Assembly: GCA_021568835.1 (NCBI GenBank) | Contig: JAKGSH010000010.1 | Location: 5,394,001-5,458,000, forward strand | Direction: 5' to 3' | DNA from: Streptomyces sp. Tue 6430 | GTDB taxonomy: Bacteria; Actinomycetota; Actinomycetes; Streptomycetales; Streptomycetaceae | DNA length: 64,000 nucleotides | Shown: positions 22,041 to 34,269 of the stretch, one piece after another | Numbering within the stretch: position 1 is the first letter of the stretch | How the letters are laid out: every line of letters begins with the position of its first letter | Notes under the pieces: generated by a model | Told to the model about the DNA's origin: nothing | Databases searched by the model: none | Seen by the model: the letters and a program-made list of their open reading frames with translations, nothing else | Position numbers and translations under genes: made by a program

Positions 22041-23049
22041 ATGGCGACAGTCCCGACCGCCCTCGCCGGCCGCCACCTCCTCAAGGAGCTGGATCTCACC
22101 CGGGAGGAGTTCCACGGCTGATCGAGCTGGCCGCCGAGCTGAAGGCCGCCAAGAAGGCCGGGACCGAGACGCGGCACCTCACCGGCAGGAACATCGCCCT
22201 GATCTTCGAGAAGACCTCCACGCGCACCCGCTGCGCGTTCGAGGTCGCCGCCGCCGACCAGGGCGCCTCCACCACGTACCTCGACCCGAGCGGCTCGCAG
22301 ATCGGCCACAAGGAGTCCGTGAAGGACACCGCGCGCGTGCTCGGCCGGATGTACGACGCCATCCAGTACCGCGGCGACAGCCAGGCCAAGGTCGAGGAGC
22401 TGGCCGGGCATGCCGGCGTGCCCGTCTACAACGGCCTCACCGACGACTGGCACCCCACCCAGATGCTCGCCGACGTGCTCACCATGACCGAGCACACCGG
22501 CAAGCCGCTGCACGAGATCACCTTCGCCTACCTCGGCGACGCCCGCTTCAACATGGGCAACTCCTACCTGGTCACCGGCGCCCTGCTCGGCATGGACGTG
22601 CGGATCGTCGCCCCAAGTCCTACTGGCCCGCCCAGGAGGTCGTCGACCGCGCCCGCGAACTGGCCGGGGCCGCCGGCGCACGCGTCACCCTCACCGAGTC
22701 GCTCGCCGAGGGCGTGCGCGGCGCCGACTTCGTGGCCACCGACGTGTGGGTCTCCATGGGGGAGCCCAAGGAGGTCTGGGACGAGCGGATCACGGCCCTC
22801 GCCCCGTACGCCGTGACCATGGACGTCCTGCGCGCCACCGGCAACCCGGACGTCAAGTTCCTGCACTGCCTGCCCGCCTTCCACGACCTCGGCACCGAGG
22901 TCGGCCGCGAGATCCACGACCGGCACGGCCTGGACTCGCTGGAGGTGACCGACGAGGTCTTCGAGTCCGCGCACTCCGTCGTCTTCGACGAGGCCGAGAA
23001 CCGGCTGCACACCATCAAGGCCGTCCTGGTGGCAACGCTGGCCCGGTAG
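22041..23049 (+). CDS. argF: Ornithine carbamoyltransferase (two apparent frameshifts)
   Basis: Interconverts ornithine plus carbamoyl phosphate with citrulline. About 336 residues; family motifs are complete: EKTSTRTRCAFE (carbamoyl phosphate site), HPTQMLADVLT, YLGDARFNMGNS, and HCLPAF. The frame breaks near 22116 (CACGG then CTGATC; one G or C missing, restoring FHGLIELAAELK) and at the CCCC run 22611-22614 (restoring IVAPKSYWPAQE). ATG 22041 has GGAG upstream. Placement after arginine deiminase suggests a catabolic role, although sequence alone cannot separate ArcB from biosynthetic ArgF. Confidence 0.92.
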
Positions 23050-23058
23050 GACCGCGGC

Positions 23059-23115
23059 GAGACCGGCCTCGGGTCTGTGGTGAGGCCGGTCTCGGTCTGT
23101 GGTGAGGCCGGTCTC
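23059..23115. terminator. Terminator with tandemly repeated arm after argF
   Basis: GAGACCGGCCTC (23059-23070) pairs perfectly with GAGGCCGGTCTC at 23082-23093, and the same right arm recurs at 23104-23115 within a 22-base tandem unit; a third, degenerate copy follows near 23128. It lies between convergent stops at 23049 and 23199, so it is probably a bidirectional terminator whose stem has alternative partners. Confidence 0.65.
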
Positions 23116-23198
23116 GGGTCCGCGGTGACGTCGGTCTCGGGTCTGCGACGGCGCCGGCCTCGGGGCCGCGACGGTGCCGCCCCGTCGCGGGGTGCGGC

Positions 23199-23683
23199 TC
23201 ACACCGGACGCGGGCGTCCCTGCGGCGGGACGGCGGCCAGCCGGAACCACACCGCCTTGCCGGTCTCCGTCGGCCGGTGACCGCAGGACGAACTGAGCGC
23301 GCGGATCAGCAGCAGCCCGCGCCCGTGCTCCTGCCACGGGTCGGGCTCCCGGCCGGCGGCCGGACGGGTCAGGTCGCCGGGCGGCACCGGGTCGGCGTCG
23401 TGCACCTCGACCTGGCAGCCGGTCGGCAGCAGCCGTACCACCAGCTCTATCGGGTCGTCCCGGCGGTGTGCTCCACGGCGTTCGCCACCAGCTCGGCGGT
23501 CAGCAGCTCCGCCGTGTCGCTGTCCGCCCCGTGTTCCAGCTCCGCCAGTGCCGTGCGGACCAGGGCGCGCGCGACCGGCACGGCCGCGGCGGAGTGCGGC
23601 AGCGCGACGCGCCAGGACGCGGCGGGGGAGGGGCGTTCGTGCACGGCTGGTCCGTTCGTGGCGCAGGTCCCTGTGTACGGCAT
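23199..23683 (-). CDS. ATP-binding protein, RsbW-like (apparent frameshift)
   Basis: A second small GHKL ATPase of about 161 residues. The N box reads LLTAELVANAVEHT, then VEVHDADPVPP (G1) and HGRGLLLIRALSSSCG (G2), ending GKAVWFRLA. It is related to anti-sigma kinases of the SpoIIAB type. The two halves join if one base is restored in the CCC run 23459-23461, giving EHTAGDDPIELVV. The start is ATG 23683 (PYTGTCATNG). It is convergent with argF and divergent from the enoyl-CoA hydratase. No cognate sigma or antagonist is adjacent; partners are unknown. Confidence 0.75.
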
Positions 23684-24033
23684 CAGGCGGTCCTGCTTTC
23701 GGCTCGAGGAATGGTACGGCGACCTCCGCCGGGGCCCAGGCCGGTCGCCGTACGGGACCGTCCGTCCCGTCACGGGTCGGCCTACCCGTCACAACGGCCC
23801 GGGCGCCCCACCGGTCCCGTTGTTACCACGTTGTCGAGGGCCGATGACGCCTGTGACGCGGACCCCCGCGCGGTGACACGCCCGTCGCACACGCACACGC
23901 ACCCGTCCCGCGCCCGCCCGTCGCGCGCCCTGTCTCGCCCCGTCCGTCTTGTCGCGCTTATCGCGTACTCCTGACGACAGTCACGTACAGGTGATAACTT
24001 CGAGGGTGACCACTCGTCGAGGAGGCCGCCCTC
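23684..24033. other. Divergent promoter region before the aromatic-acid cluster
   Basis: No gene. Short ACGC/CACACGC repetition lies around 23877-23905. The segment 23948-24005 is relatively AT-rich (GCTTATCGCGTACTCC, GGTGATAACTTCG) and probably holds the promoter of the enoyl-CoA hydratase. Its ribosome site (GAGGAGG) lies near 24018. Confidence 0.45.
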
Positions 24034-24859
24034 ATGAGTCCCTTCACCGGCTCCGCCGCCCGCACCTCCGACTGGCGCCACCTGCGCGTCACCCGCGCCG
24101 ACGGCGTCGCCACCGTCACCCTCGCCCGCCCCGAGAAGCTCAACGCGCTCACCTTCGGCGCCTACGCCGACCTGCGCGACCTGCTCGCCGAACTGTCCAG
24201 GGAGCGCTCCGTGCGCGCCCTGGTGCTGGCCGGCGAGGGGCGCGGCTTCTGCTCCGGCGGGGACGTCGAGGAGATCATCGGTGCCACCCTCGCCCTGGAC
24301 ACCGCCCAGCTCCTCGACTTCAACCGGATGACCGGCCAGGTCGTCCGGGCGGTGCGGGAGTGCCCGTTCCCGGTGATCGCGGCCGTGCACGGGGTGGCCG
24401 CCGGGCGGGCGCGGTGCTGGCCCTGGCCGCGGACTTCCGCGTCGCCGACCCCAGCGCCCGCTTCGCGTTCCTCTTCACCCGCGTCGGCCTCTCCGGCGGC
24501 GACATGGGCGCCGCCTACCTCCTGCCCGCGTCGTCGGCCTCGGCCACGCGACCCGCCTGCTCATGCTCGGCGAACCGGTCCGCGCCGCCGAGGCGGAACG
24601 GATCGGCCTCGTCAGCGAGCTGGCGCAGGAGGCCCGTGCCGACGAGGCCGCCCACCGCCTCGCCCGCCGCCTGGCCGACGGCCCGGCACTGGCGTACGCC
24701 CAGACCAAGGCCCTGCTGACGGCCGAACTCGACATGCCGCTGGCGGCGGCGGTGGAACTGGACGCGGCGACCCAGGCCCTCCTGATGAACGGCGAGGACT
24801 ACGCGGAGTTCCACGCGGCGTTCACCGAGAAGAGGCCGCCGAAATGGCAGGGGCGCTGA
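24034..24859 (+). CDS. Enoyl-CoA hydratase/isomerase family protein (two apparent frameshifts)
   Basis: A crotonase-fold enzyme of about 275 residues. The oxyanion-hole segments are GRGFCSGGDVEEII and, after repair, HGVAAGAGAVLALAADFRVA; FLFTRVGLSGGDMGAAYLLP carries the second catalytic region (Asp in place of the usual Glu-type residue). Breaks occur at a GGG run (24403-24405) and a CCC run (24525-24527). Repair gives a continuous LLPRVVGLGHATRLLMLGEP. It sits just ahead of the aryl-CoA monooxygenase-reductase gene, so it probably hydrates the ring-derived unsaturated CoA ester in a beta-oxidation-like sequence. The exact substrate is inferred from context only. Confidence 0.88.
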
Positions 24860-24861
24860 GC

Positions 24862-27276
<2,415 letters not shown>

Positions 27277-27321
27277 AGCTGGAGAGTTGAGACCGGGGTG
27301 GAGGGTTGAGGCCGGAGCGGC

Positions 27322-28145
27322 TCAGGCGTCGGGGAGCAGGCCCGTGAAGGCGGCGCCCGCGTCCCGCAGCCGTTCGTGCAGCCCCCGGAACACCGCCGCC
27401 GAGCGCGTTCCCGGCCAGTCGTCGGGCAGCAGTGCGGCGGGCAGGCCGGGGTCGGCGTAGGGCAGGTGGCGCCAGGTGTCCAGGGCGAGCAGGTAGTCGC
27501 GGTACGCCTCCTCCGCCGGGGTGTCCTCGCGCCGCTCCCAGGCCCGCAGCACGCGCGCGTGGCGGTCGAGGAACGCCTCGTGCTCCTCGGCGACGGCCGC
27601 CAGGTCCCACCAGCGGCCGACGGCCTCGACGGTCGGCGCGAAACCGAGGTGCTCGCCGCGGAAGAAGTCCACGTAGCCGTCCAGGCGCAGCCGTTCCAGG
27701 GCGTGCCGGGTCTCGTCGTACAGCCGGGCCGGGGCGATCCACACGCCGGGGGCGGCCGTGCCGAAGCCGAGACCGGCCAGCCGGGACCGCAGCACGTGCC
27801 GCTTCTGCCGCTCCGACTCCGGCACCGAGAACACCGCCAGCACCCAGCCCTCGTCCTCGGGCGGCGCGGTGGCGTAGATGCGCCGGTCGCCGTCCTCCAG
27901 CAACTGCCGTGCCTCCGGCGACAGTTCGTATCCGGCGGCGCCCTGCGCGGTGCGGGCGGGCAGCAGCAGGCCGCGTCGTTTCAGCCGGGACACCGAGGAG
28001 CGCACGGAGGGCGCGTCGACGCCGACCGCGGCGAGCAGCCGGATCAGCTCGGCGACGGGCACCGGGCCCGGCGCGAAGCGGCCGTACGCGCCGTAGAGCG
28101 TGACGATGAGGGACCGGGGGCGGGCTGGTCGGACACGTTGATCAT
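27322..28145 (-). CDS. PaaX-family transcriptional repressor (apparent frameshift)
   Basis: A GntR-like winged-helix regulator of about 274 residues, related to PaaX, which responds to phenylacetyl-CoA. After adding one base to the GGGGG run 28116-28120 the N-terminus reads INVSDQPAPRSLIVTLYGAYGR, the PaaX start. The HTH is DAPSVRSSVSRLKRRGLL, followed by the PaaX central segment (WVLAVFSVPESERQKRHVLRSR) and the C-terminal domain (YRDYLLALDTWRHLPYADPGL). It lies 15 bases downstream of the aryl-CoA ligase gene on the same strand. The likely effector is an aryl-CoA made by that ligase, and the likely operator is the inverted repeat at 29853-29890. Confidence 0.87.
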
Positions 28146-28160
28146 CTTAGGTCGTCGGCA

Positions 28161-29777
28161 TCACTGCTGGTCACCATCGGTGTCAACCCCGGTGTCACCG
28201 CCGGCGCGCAGCAGGAAGCGCTGGAGTTTGCCGGTCGCGGTGCGCGGCAGCGCGTCCAGGAACACGATCTCGCGCGGACACTTGTACGGCGCCAGCTCCG
28301 CCTTGAGGAAGACCCGCAGCGCCTCCGCGTCCGGGCGCGCCCCGGGCCGCAGGACGGCGAACGCCACCACCACCCGGCCGCGCGCCTCGTCGGGCCGCCC
28401 GACGACCGCCGTCTCGACGACGTCGGGATGCCGCAGCAGCGCGTCCTCCACCTCGGGGCCCGCGATGTTGTACCCCGCGGAGACGATCATGTCGTCGGCG
28501 CGGGCCACGTACCGGAAGTAGCCGTCCTCCTCGCGGACGTAGGTGTCGCCGGTGACGTTCCACCCGTCGCGCACGTACTCCCGCTGCCGCGGGTCGGCGA
28601 GGTAGCGGCAGCCCACCGGGCCGCGCACGGCGAGCAGCCCGGGCCGGCCGTCGGGGACGGGATCGCCGTTCCCGTCCTGCACCCGCGCCCGCCAGCCCGG
28701 CACGGGCACGCCCGTGGTGCCCGGCCGGATCCGCCCGTCGGCCGCGGAGAGGAAGATGTGCAGCAGCTCGGTGGCCCCGATCCCGTTGATCAGGCGCAGC
28801 CCGGTCCGCTCGTGCCAGGCCCGCCAGGTCGCCGCGGGCAGGTTCTCGCCGGCGGACACGCAGCGGCGCAGCGACGACACGTCGTGCCCGTCGAGGTCGC
28901 CGAGCATCGCCCGGTAGGCGGTGGGCGCGGTGAACAGCACGGACACCCGGTGCTCGGCGACCGCCGCCAACAGCTTCCGCGGACCCGCCTGTTCGAGCAG
29001 CAGGGCGCTCGCGCCGGCCCGCATCGGGAAGACCAGCAGGCCGCCGAGGCCGAAGGTGAAACCGAGCGGGGGACTGCCCGCGAACACGTCGTCGGCGCGC
29101 GGCGCCAGCACGTGCCGGGAGAAGGTGTCGGCGATCGCGAGCACGTCCCGGTGGAAGTGCAGGCAGCCCTTGGGCCGGCCGGTGGTGCCCGAGGTGAAGG
29201 CGATCAGCGCCACGTCGTCGGCGGCGGTGTCCACGGCCGGGAACGGGCCGGCGTCCGCCCGCCGGTTCAGCAGGTCGTCGGGGGCGTCACCGCCGTACAC
29301 CGCGATCCGCAGTCCCGGTATCCCCGCCCCGGCGAGGTCGTCGACGGACCGGACGTCGCACAGGGCGTGCCCCACCCGGGCGATCGCGCACATCGTGCGC
29401 AGCTCGTGCGGACGCTGCTGCGCCAGCACGGTGACCGCGATCGCGCCCGCCTTCAGCACCGCCAGCCAGCAGGCCGCCAGCCACGGCGTGGTCGGCCCGC
29501 GCAGCAGCACCCGGTTGCCCGGTACGACGCCCAGCTCGCCGGTGAGGACGTGCGCCAGCCGGTCGACGCGGGCGCGCAGCTCCCCGTACGTCCAGGGCGG
29601 TCCCGCCGGGGTGCGGAACACCGGCCGCTCCGGGGCGCCGCCGTCGAGCAGCTCGGCGGCGGCGTTCAGCCGCGCGGGGTAGCGCAGCTCCGGCAGGTCG
29701 AAGTGCAGCCCGGGCCACTGGCCGGGCGGCGGGAGGTGGTCGCGCGCGAAGGTGTCGACGTGGGCCGAGGCGTGCAT
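28161..29777 (-). CDS. Benzoate/2-aminobenzoate-CoA ligase (AMP-binding)
   Basis: A 538-residue class I adenylate-forming enzyme that would activate an aromatic acid to its CoA thioester. Core motifs: FTSGTTGRPKGC (A3), NGIGATELLHIF (A5), GWNVTGDTYVREEDGYF (A7), RADDMIVSAGYNIAGPEVED (A8) and LPRTATGKLQR with the catalytic Lys (A10). The A5 pattern is that of benzoate-CoA ligases. The gene is intact. It is divergent from the acyl-CoA dehydrogenase gene across a short promoter with an inverted repeat, and co-directional with the PaaX regulator. Because the cluster contains the aminobenzoyl/salicylyl-CoA oxygenase, the substrate is probably anthranilate or salicylate; the sequence does not decide which. 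Confidence 0.88.
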   Translation of the reverse strand: MHASAHVDTFARDHLPPPGQWPGLHFDLPELRYPARLNAAAELLDGGAPERPVFRTPAGPPWTYGELRARVDRLAHVLTGELGVVPGNRVLLRGPTTPWLAACWLAVLKAGAIAVTVLAQQRPHELRTMCAIARVGHALCDVRSVDDLAGAGIPGLRIAVYGGDAPDDLLNRRADAGPFPAVDTAADDVALIAFTSGTTGRPKGCLHFHRDVLAIADTFSRHVLAPRADDVFAGSPPLGFTFGLGGLLVFPMRAGASALLLEQAGPRKLLAAVAEHRVSVLFTAPTAYRAMLGDLDGHDVSSLRRCVSAGENLPAATWRAWHERTGLRLINGIGATELLHIFLSAADGRIRPGTTGVPVPGWRARVQDGNGDPVPDGRPGLLAVRGPVGCRYLADPRQREYVRDGWNVTGDTYVREEDGYFRYVARADDMIVSAGYNIAGPEVEDALLRHPDVVETAVVGRPDEARGRVVVAFAVLRPGARPDAEALRVFLKAELAPYKCPREIVFLDALPRTATGKLQRFLLRAGGDTGVDTDGDQQ

Positions 29778-29852
29778 GGCGGGTCGCCCCCTTGCCTTGG
29801 TGGGCGCCCGGGGGCGCCGTGGCGGGCGTGATGGTGGGCTCGCGCACCGAGC

Positions 29853-29890
29853 GTATCGCGTTGGTGACGGCAGTCAACGGTTCGCGATAC
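29853..29890. promoter_or_regulatory. Candidate PaaX operator in the divergent promoter
   Basis: GTATCGCG (29853-29860) and its complement CGCGATAC (29883-29890) form a perfect 8-bp inverted repeat with a 22-base spacer. It lies between the divergent aryl-CoA ligase and acyl-CoA dehydrogenase genes, 45 bases before the latter's start. Widely spaced inverted repeats are typical of PaaX operators in Escherichia coli. An inner TGAC-N4-GTCA lies between the arms. Confidence 0.55.
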
Positions 29891-29934
29891 CGTGAGGGTG
29901 GCAGAGGCAGGGCCATCGGTGGAGAGGGGCGACG

Positions 29935-31179
<1,245 letters not shown>

Positions 31180-31183
<4 letters not shown>

Positions 31184-31581
31184 GCGCCGAGCGCGTCAAC
31201 CCGCCGGAGCTGTCACCGCCGGCCGGCTTCTCGCACGCGGTCGTCGCGACCGGCTCCCGCGTGGTGTTCCTGGCCGGCCAGACCGCGCTGGACGCCGGCG
31301 GGAAGGTGGTCGGGGACTCGCTGCCCGACCAGTTCGCCCGCGCCCTGGCCAACCTCCTGACCGCCCTCGCGGCGGCCGGCGGCACCCCGGCGGACCTCGC
31401 GCGCGTCACCGTGTACGTCACGGACGTCGCCGCGTACCGGGCCTGCGCGCCCGAACTCGGCCGCGTGTGGCGGGACCTGGCGGGCCGGGACTATCCCGCC
31501 ATGGCGGTCGTCGGGATCGTGCGGCTGTGGGACGAGGAGGCCCTCGTCGAGCTGGACGGGTTCGCCGTCCTCGGGGACTGA
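31180..31581 (+). CDS. RidA-family enamine/imine deaminase
   Basis: A 133-residue RidA/YjgF-fold protein: GFSHAVVATGSRVVFLAGQT at the N-terminus, LPDQFARALANLLTALAAAG, the family Arg context ARVTVYVTDVAAYRAC, and the last strand VELDGFAVL. RidA proteins hydrolyse reactive enamines and imines to ketones plus ammonia. The GTG start overlaps the preceding acyl-CoA dehydrogenase stop (GTGA), so they are one operon. The 2-aminobenzoyl-CoA route makes a cyclic enamine product. A pathway-specific deaminase role is therefore attractive, but it is inferred. The gene is intact and its stop abuts that of the convergent DUF5999 gene. Confidence 0.87.
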
Positions 31582-31769
31582 TCAGGCGGCGACGGCGAGC
31601 CGTTCGGCCGGCACGCGGTGCGGGGCCACGACGCGGCCGTCGGGCAGCAGCTCACCGGAGTCGTCGAAGACGATCGTGCCGTCGCACAGCAGGGTCCAGC
31701 CCTGCTCGGGTGGGCCGCGACGACGTGCGCGGGGTCGGCCGCGGGGCTCGTTGTCCGGTGGGTACACAT
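31582..31769 (-). CDS. DUF5999 family small protein (apparent frameshift)
   Basis: A 62-residue actinobacterial small protein. It starts MCTHRTTSPAADPAHVVAAH and, after one base is restored in the GGG run 31708-31710, continues PEQGWTLLCDGTIVFDDSGE and LLPDGRVVAPHR, the recognisable DUF5999 pattern. The start is ATG 31769, with GGAGG 7 bases upstream. It has no membrane segment. The function is unknown. It is convergent with the RidA gene with no bases between the two stop codons. Confidence 0.8.
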
Positions 31770-31996
31770 GACGCACCTCCACGTCGGTGGGGCCACCGGG
31801 CGGTGGGCCCCGTCGAACCGAGCGTGCGCCCGCCCGGGCCGGCGCCGCCAGGGCCCGCCGGGGAGTGTGACAGCACCGGGACGACCCGCGGACCGTTCGC
31901 CGACGCACGGTGCGGACTCGCCACCGCAGGAGTGACGGTCACGGCCGCGGACCCGGCCTCCCGGTACCAGTGGAATCCCCTACCAGGAGGTCTTCC

Positions 31997-32473
31997 ATGC
32001 CACCCCGTCCCGTCCCGCGCTCCGTCCCGCGCCCCGTCCTGAGCTCCGCCCTGCGCCCCGTCCTCACCGCGGCCGCCGGCGCCGCCCTGCTCCTGCCGGC
32101 CGCGCCCGCGGTCACCGCGGCCGCCGACCCGTCCGAGAGCGTCACCGTCGACCCGGTCGGCCGGATCGCCGCCGACGGCACCGTCACCCTCACCGGCACC
32201 TACCGCTGCGTCAGCAGCTCCGGGCCCGTCTTCGTCGGCTCCTCCGTCGCCCGCGGGGACTCGGCCACCCGGTACGGCATCGGCGGCACCCGTGCCGTCT
32301 GCGACGGCGTCGCGCACCGTTGGGTGAACACGGGCAGGCCCGGACCGGACCCGGTCGGGCCCGGCGCGGCCCGCGTCGAGGCCACCCTGATGGAACTGCG
32401 TCCGACGGGCGGCCTGCCGCTGCCGCACCTCCACGCGGCGGACGCGGAGAACGTCACGCTGACGGCGGGCTGA
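31997..32473 (+). CDS. Secreted DUF6299-like protein
   Basis: A 158-residue exported protein. It has an Arg-rich N-terminus, a hydrophobic core (VLTAAAGAALLLPAAPAVTA) and a predicted cleavage after AAA near residue 47. The mature part is a small beta-rich domain (ESVTVDPVGRIAADGTVTLT, GTYRCVSSSGPVFVGSSVAR) with two Cys likely to form a disulphide. It resembles the Streptomyces DUF6299 family, of unknown role. ATG 31997 has a perfect AGGAGG 6 bases upstream. Its stop codon lies inside the terminator hairpin at 32462-32503. Confidence 0.75.
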   Translation: MPPRPVPRSVPRPVLSSALRPVLTAAAGAALLLPAAPAVTAAADPSESVTVDPVGRIAADGTVTLTGTYRCVSSSGPVFVGSSVARGDSATRYGIGGTRAVCDGVAHRWVNTGRPGPDPVGPGAARVEATLMELRPTGGLPLPHLHAADAENVTLTAG

Positions 32474-32503
32474 CGTCACCGGTCGGTGACGTCAGCCCGC
32501 CGT
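32462..32503. terminator. 19-bp perfect hairpin shared by two convergent genes
   Basis: Positions 32462-32480 are fully complementary to 32485-32503, with a 4-base loop (GGTC). The left arm contains the stop codon of the secreted DUF6299-like gene (32471-32473), and the right arm reaches the stop of the opposing actin-like gene (32503-32505). It should terminate transcription from both sides and leave almost no untranslated trailer. Confidence 0.85.
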
Positions 32504-33432
32504 CAGCGGGGGCCGGGACACCCCGGCCCCGCGACACCGGTGGCCGAGGGGTGGGCGTGCGCGGCCCGCAGGAGTTCCGCGGCGCCCCGTACGGCAGCGG
32601 TGCGCGGGGCGGGCACCGTGCGGACCGGGGCGTGCAGGCGGCCGGTCAGCCGGTAGGGGATCTCCGGTCTCGACGCGCCCCCGCCGGCCAGCAGGACACC
32701 GCGCCGCAGGGCGTCGAACGTCCGCGGCGTGCGGTCCTCCTCCAGCATCGCGGTCACCATGACGGTGACGGCGTCGACGAGGAGGTCCGCCGGCGGGGCG
32801 GCCGACGGGACGGTGCCGTCGCCCCCGAGCGCGCCCGGCGGGACGCGGTCCGGGACGCCGCCGCCCCGCGTGCCCGGCGCGCCGCCGCCCCGCGTGCCCG
32901 GCGCGCCGCCGTCCACGTCACCTGTCCCCAGCGCGATGCCGCGGGCGTCGACCACCGCCCCGTCCGCCAGCAGGACGACCTCCGTGAGACGGGCACCGAG
33001 GTCCACGACGAGCAGCGGCCGGGACAGGTCGGCCCGCGCGGCCACGGCGACGGCACGCGCGGCGGGGACGGTGAGCACGGCACGCGGGCGCAGCACCTCG
33101 ACGGCGGCGCGGACCCGGTCCCGGTGGGCGACGCCGCCCAGGACGGGTGCGCTCACGATGACCAGGGGGCGGCCGCGGCCGCCGGCCCCCGGCTCGTGGT
33201 CGCCGAACAGCCTGCCGAGCAACCGTGCCGTACCGGCACTGTCGACGACGCTCCGCCGGACCGGTTCCCCGGTCCCGGAGCCCGTCGCGGTGGGGACGTC
33301 GAGGATCGTGCCCCGGTCGGACGTCCAGGCCCGCGTACGGGTGCCGCCCACGTCCAGGGCGAGGCCGTAGCACTGTCGGCACAGCGGCCACGGCCGGTGG
33401 CGGCCGGGGCCGCGACGGACCGCGGGGATCAC
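32503..33432 (-). CDS. Actin-like ATPase (MreB/rod-shape family relative)
   Basis: A 309-residue protein with the actin/Hsp70 nucleotide-binding pattern: phosphate-1 loop YGLALDVGGTRTRAWTS, phosphate-2 segment LLVVDLGARLTEVVLL and adenosine motif GVLLAGGGASRPE. It is close to the divergent MreB-like proteins of Streptomyces but shorter than canonical MreB. A Gly-Ala-Pro repeat insertion (GAPGTRGG, twice) lies near residue 205. An N-terminal CRQC pair precedes the fold. The GTG start 33432 overlaps the DksA/TraR stop by 4 bases, so the two are translated together. Filament formation is not shown by the sequence. Confidence 0.65.
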   Translation of the reverse strand: MIPAVRRGPGRHRPWPLCRQCYGLALDVGGTRTRAWTSDRGTILDVPTATGSGTGEPVRRSVVDSAGTARLLGRLFGDHEPGAGGRGRPLVIVSAPVLGGVAHRDRVRAAVEVLRPRAVLTVPAARAVAVAARADLSRPLLVVDLGARLTEVVLLADGAVVDARGIALGTGDVDGGAPGTRGGGAPGTRGGGVPDRVPPGALGGDGTVPSAAPPADLLVDAVTVMVTAMLEEDRTPRTFDALRRGVLLAGGGASRPEIPYRLTGRLHAPVRTVPAPRTAAVRGAAELLRAAHAHPSATGVAGPGCPGPR

Positions 33433-33893
33433 CGGCCCGCCTCCCTGACCTGGCGGCAACGGGCACAGTGGCGGGCCTGCGGCACGATCGCCAGCAACTC
33501 GCGGGCGATGGGCCGCCGGCACAGGCGGCAGGAGCCGTAGCGGCCCTCGTCCATGCGGCGCAGCGCCGCCTCCACGTCGGCGAGGACCATACGGGCGGAG
33601 GCGGCGAGCTGGACCCCGACCTCGACCCGCGAGGGAGTTCGCCGCTCGCCCGGCCCGTCGCCCGTTCCGTCACCGGGGACGGGCGCCGAGGCGGCGGACG
33701 TGAGCTGCTGGATCTGTTCCCGGCGGAACAGCAACTGCTCGTGCAGGTTCTCGCGGAGCGCGGAGAGGTCCTCCACGGAGAGGTCCCCCGCGGCGAGGCC
33801 CTCCGCGGAGGAGCTCCGCTCGGGCAGGGCCTTCTCCGAACGGGCCCCCTCGGACGGGGCCGGGGCCCGCTCCCCGATGGTCCGGTGGTTCAC
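33429..33893 (-). CDS. DksA/TraR-type zinc-finger protein
   Basis: A 154-residue protein with a variable N-terminus, a helical segment (ENLHEQLLFRREQIQQLTSA) and a long Arg/Ala helix (VEVGVQLAASARMVLADVEA). A C-terminal four-Cys zinc finger follows (YGSCRLCRRP ... HCARC). Homologues bind RNA polymerase through the secondary channel and modulate stress transcription; here that role is inferred from fold only. It overlaps the actin-like gene downstream and follows a second DksA/TraR gene by about 46 bases on the same strand, so the three probably form one operon. The gene is intact. Confidence 0.8.
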   Translation of the reverse strand: MNHRTIGERAPAPSEGARSEKALPERSSSAEGLAAGDLSVEDLSALRENLHEQLLFRREQIQQLTSAASAPVPGDGTGDGPGERRTPSRVEVGVQLAASARMVLADVEAALRRMDEGRYGSCRLCRRPIARELLAIVPQARHCARCRQVREAGR

Positions 33894-33939
33894 GACTTCC
33901 CCCTCGGTCAGGGCACGACAGGAAAACGGAGGCTCGAGG

Positions 33940-34269
33940 TCAGGCGCTGTGACGCTGACAGGGGACGCAGAACCGCGTGTACGGCAGGATCTCCAGGCGT
34001 TCGGCGGGGACGGGCCGGGAACAGCCCGCGCAGGTGCCGTAACTGCCGTCCCGGACGCGCGCGAAGGCCGCCTCGATCTCGGTGAGCACGCGCCGGACGG
34101 CGTCCTTCTGCGCGGACGTCACCTGGTCCGTCACCTCCTGCCCGGCCTCGTCGAGGGCCCGCAGCTGGGTCAGCCGCGCATTGCGTTCGTGCTCGAGACG
34201 CTGACGGGCCTCGTGCGCCGTCAGACGCTCCGGACGGCTTTCGGTCGGGGGGGTGTCGAGCGACGACAT
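33940..34269 (-). CDS. DksA/TraR-type zinc-finger protein (shorter paralogue)
   Basis: A 109-residue paralogue of the next gene. The coiled-coil part carries the ERLTAHEARQRLEHERN and KDAVRRVLTEIEAAFARV segments. The zinc finger is YGTCAGCSRP ... RFCVPC. The start is ATG 34269, with GAGG upstream. Such proteins are typically induced under stress or stationary phase and contact RNA polymerase. Two paralogues in tandem suggest a dosage or heteromeric effect, which the sequence cannot prove. The gene is divergent from the histidine kinase. Confidence 0.82.
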   Translation of the reverse strand: MSSLDTPPTESRPERLTAHEARQRLEHERNARLTQLRALDEAGQEVTDQVTSAQKDAVRRVLTEIEAAFARVRDGSYGTCAGCSRPVPAERLEILPYTRFCVPCQRHSA

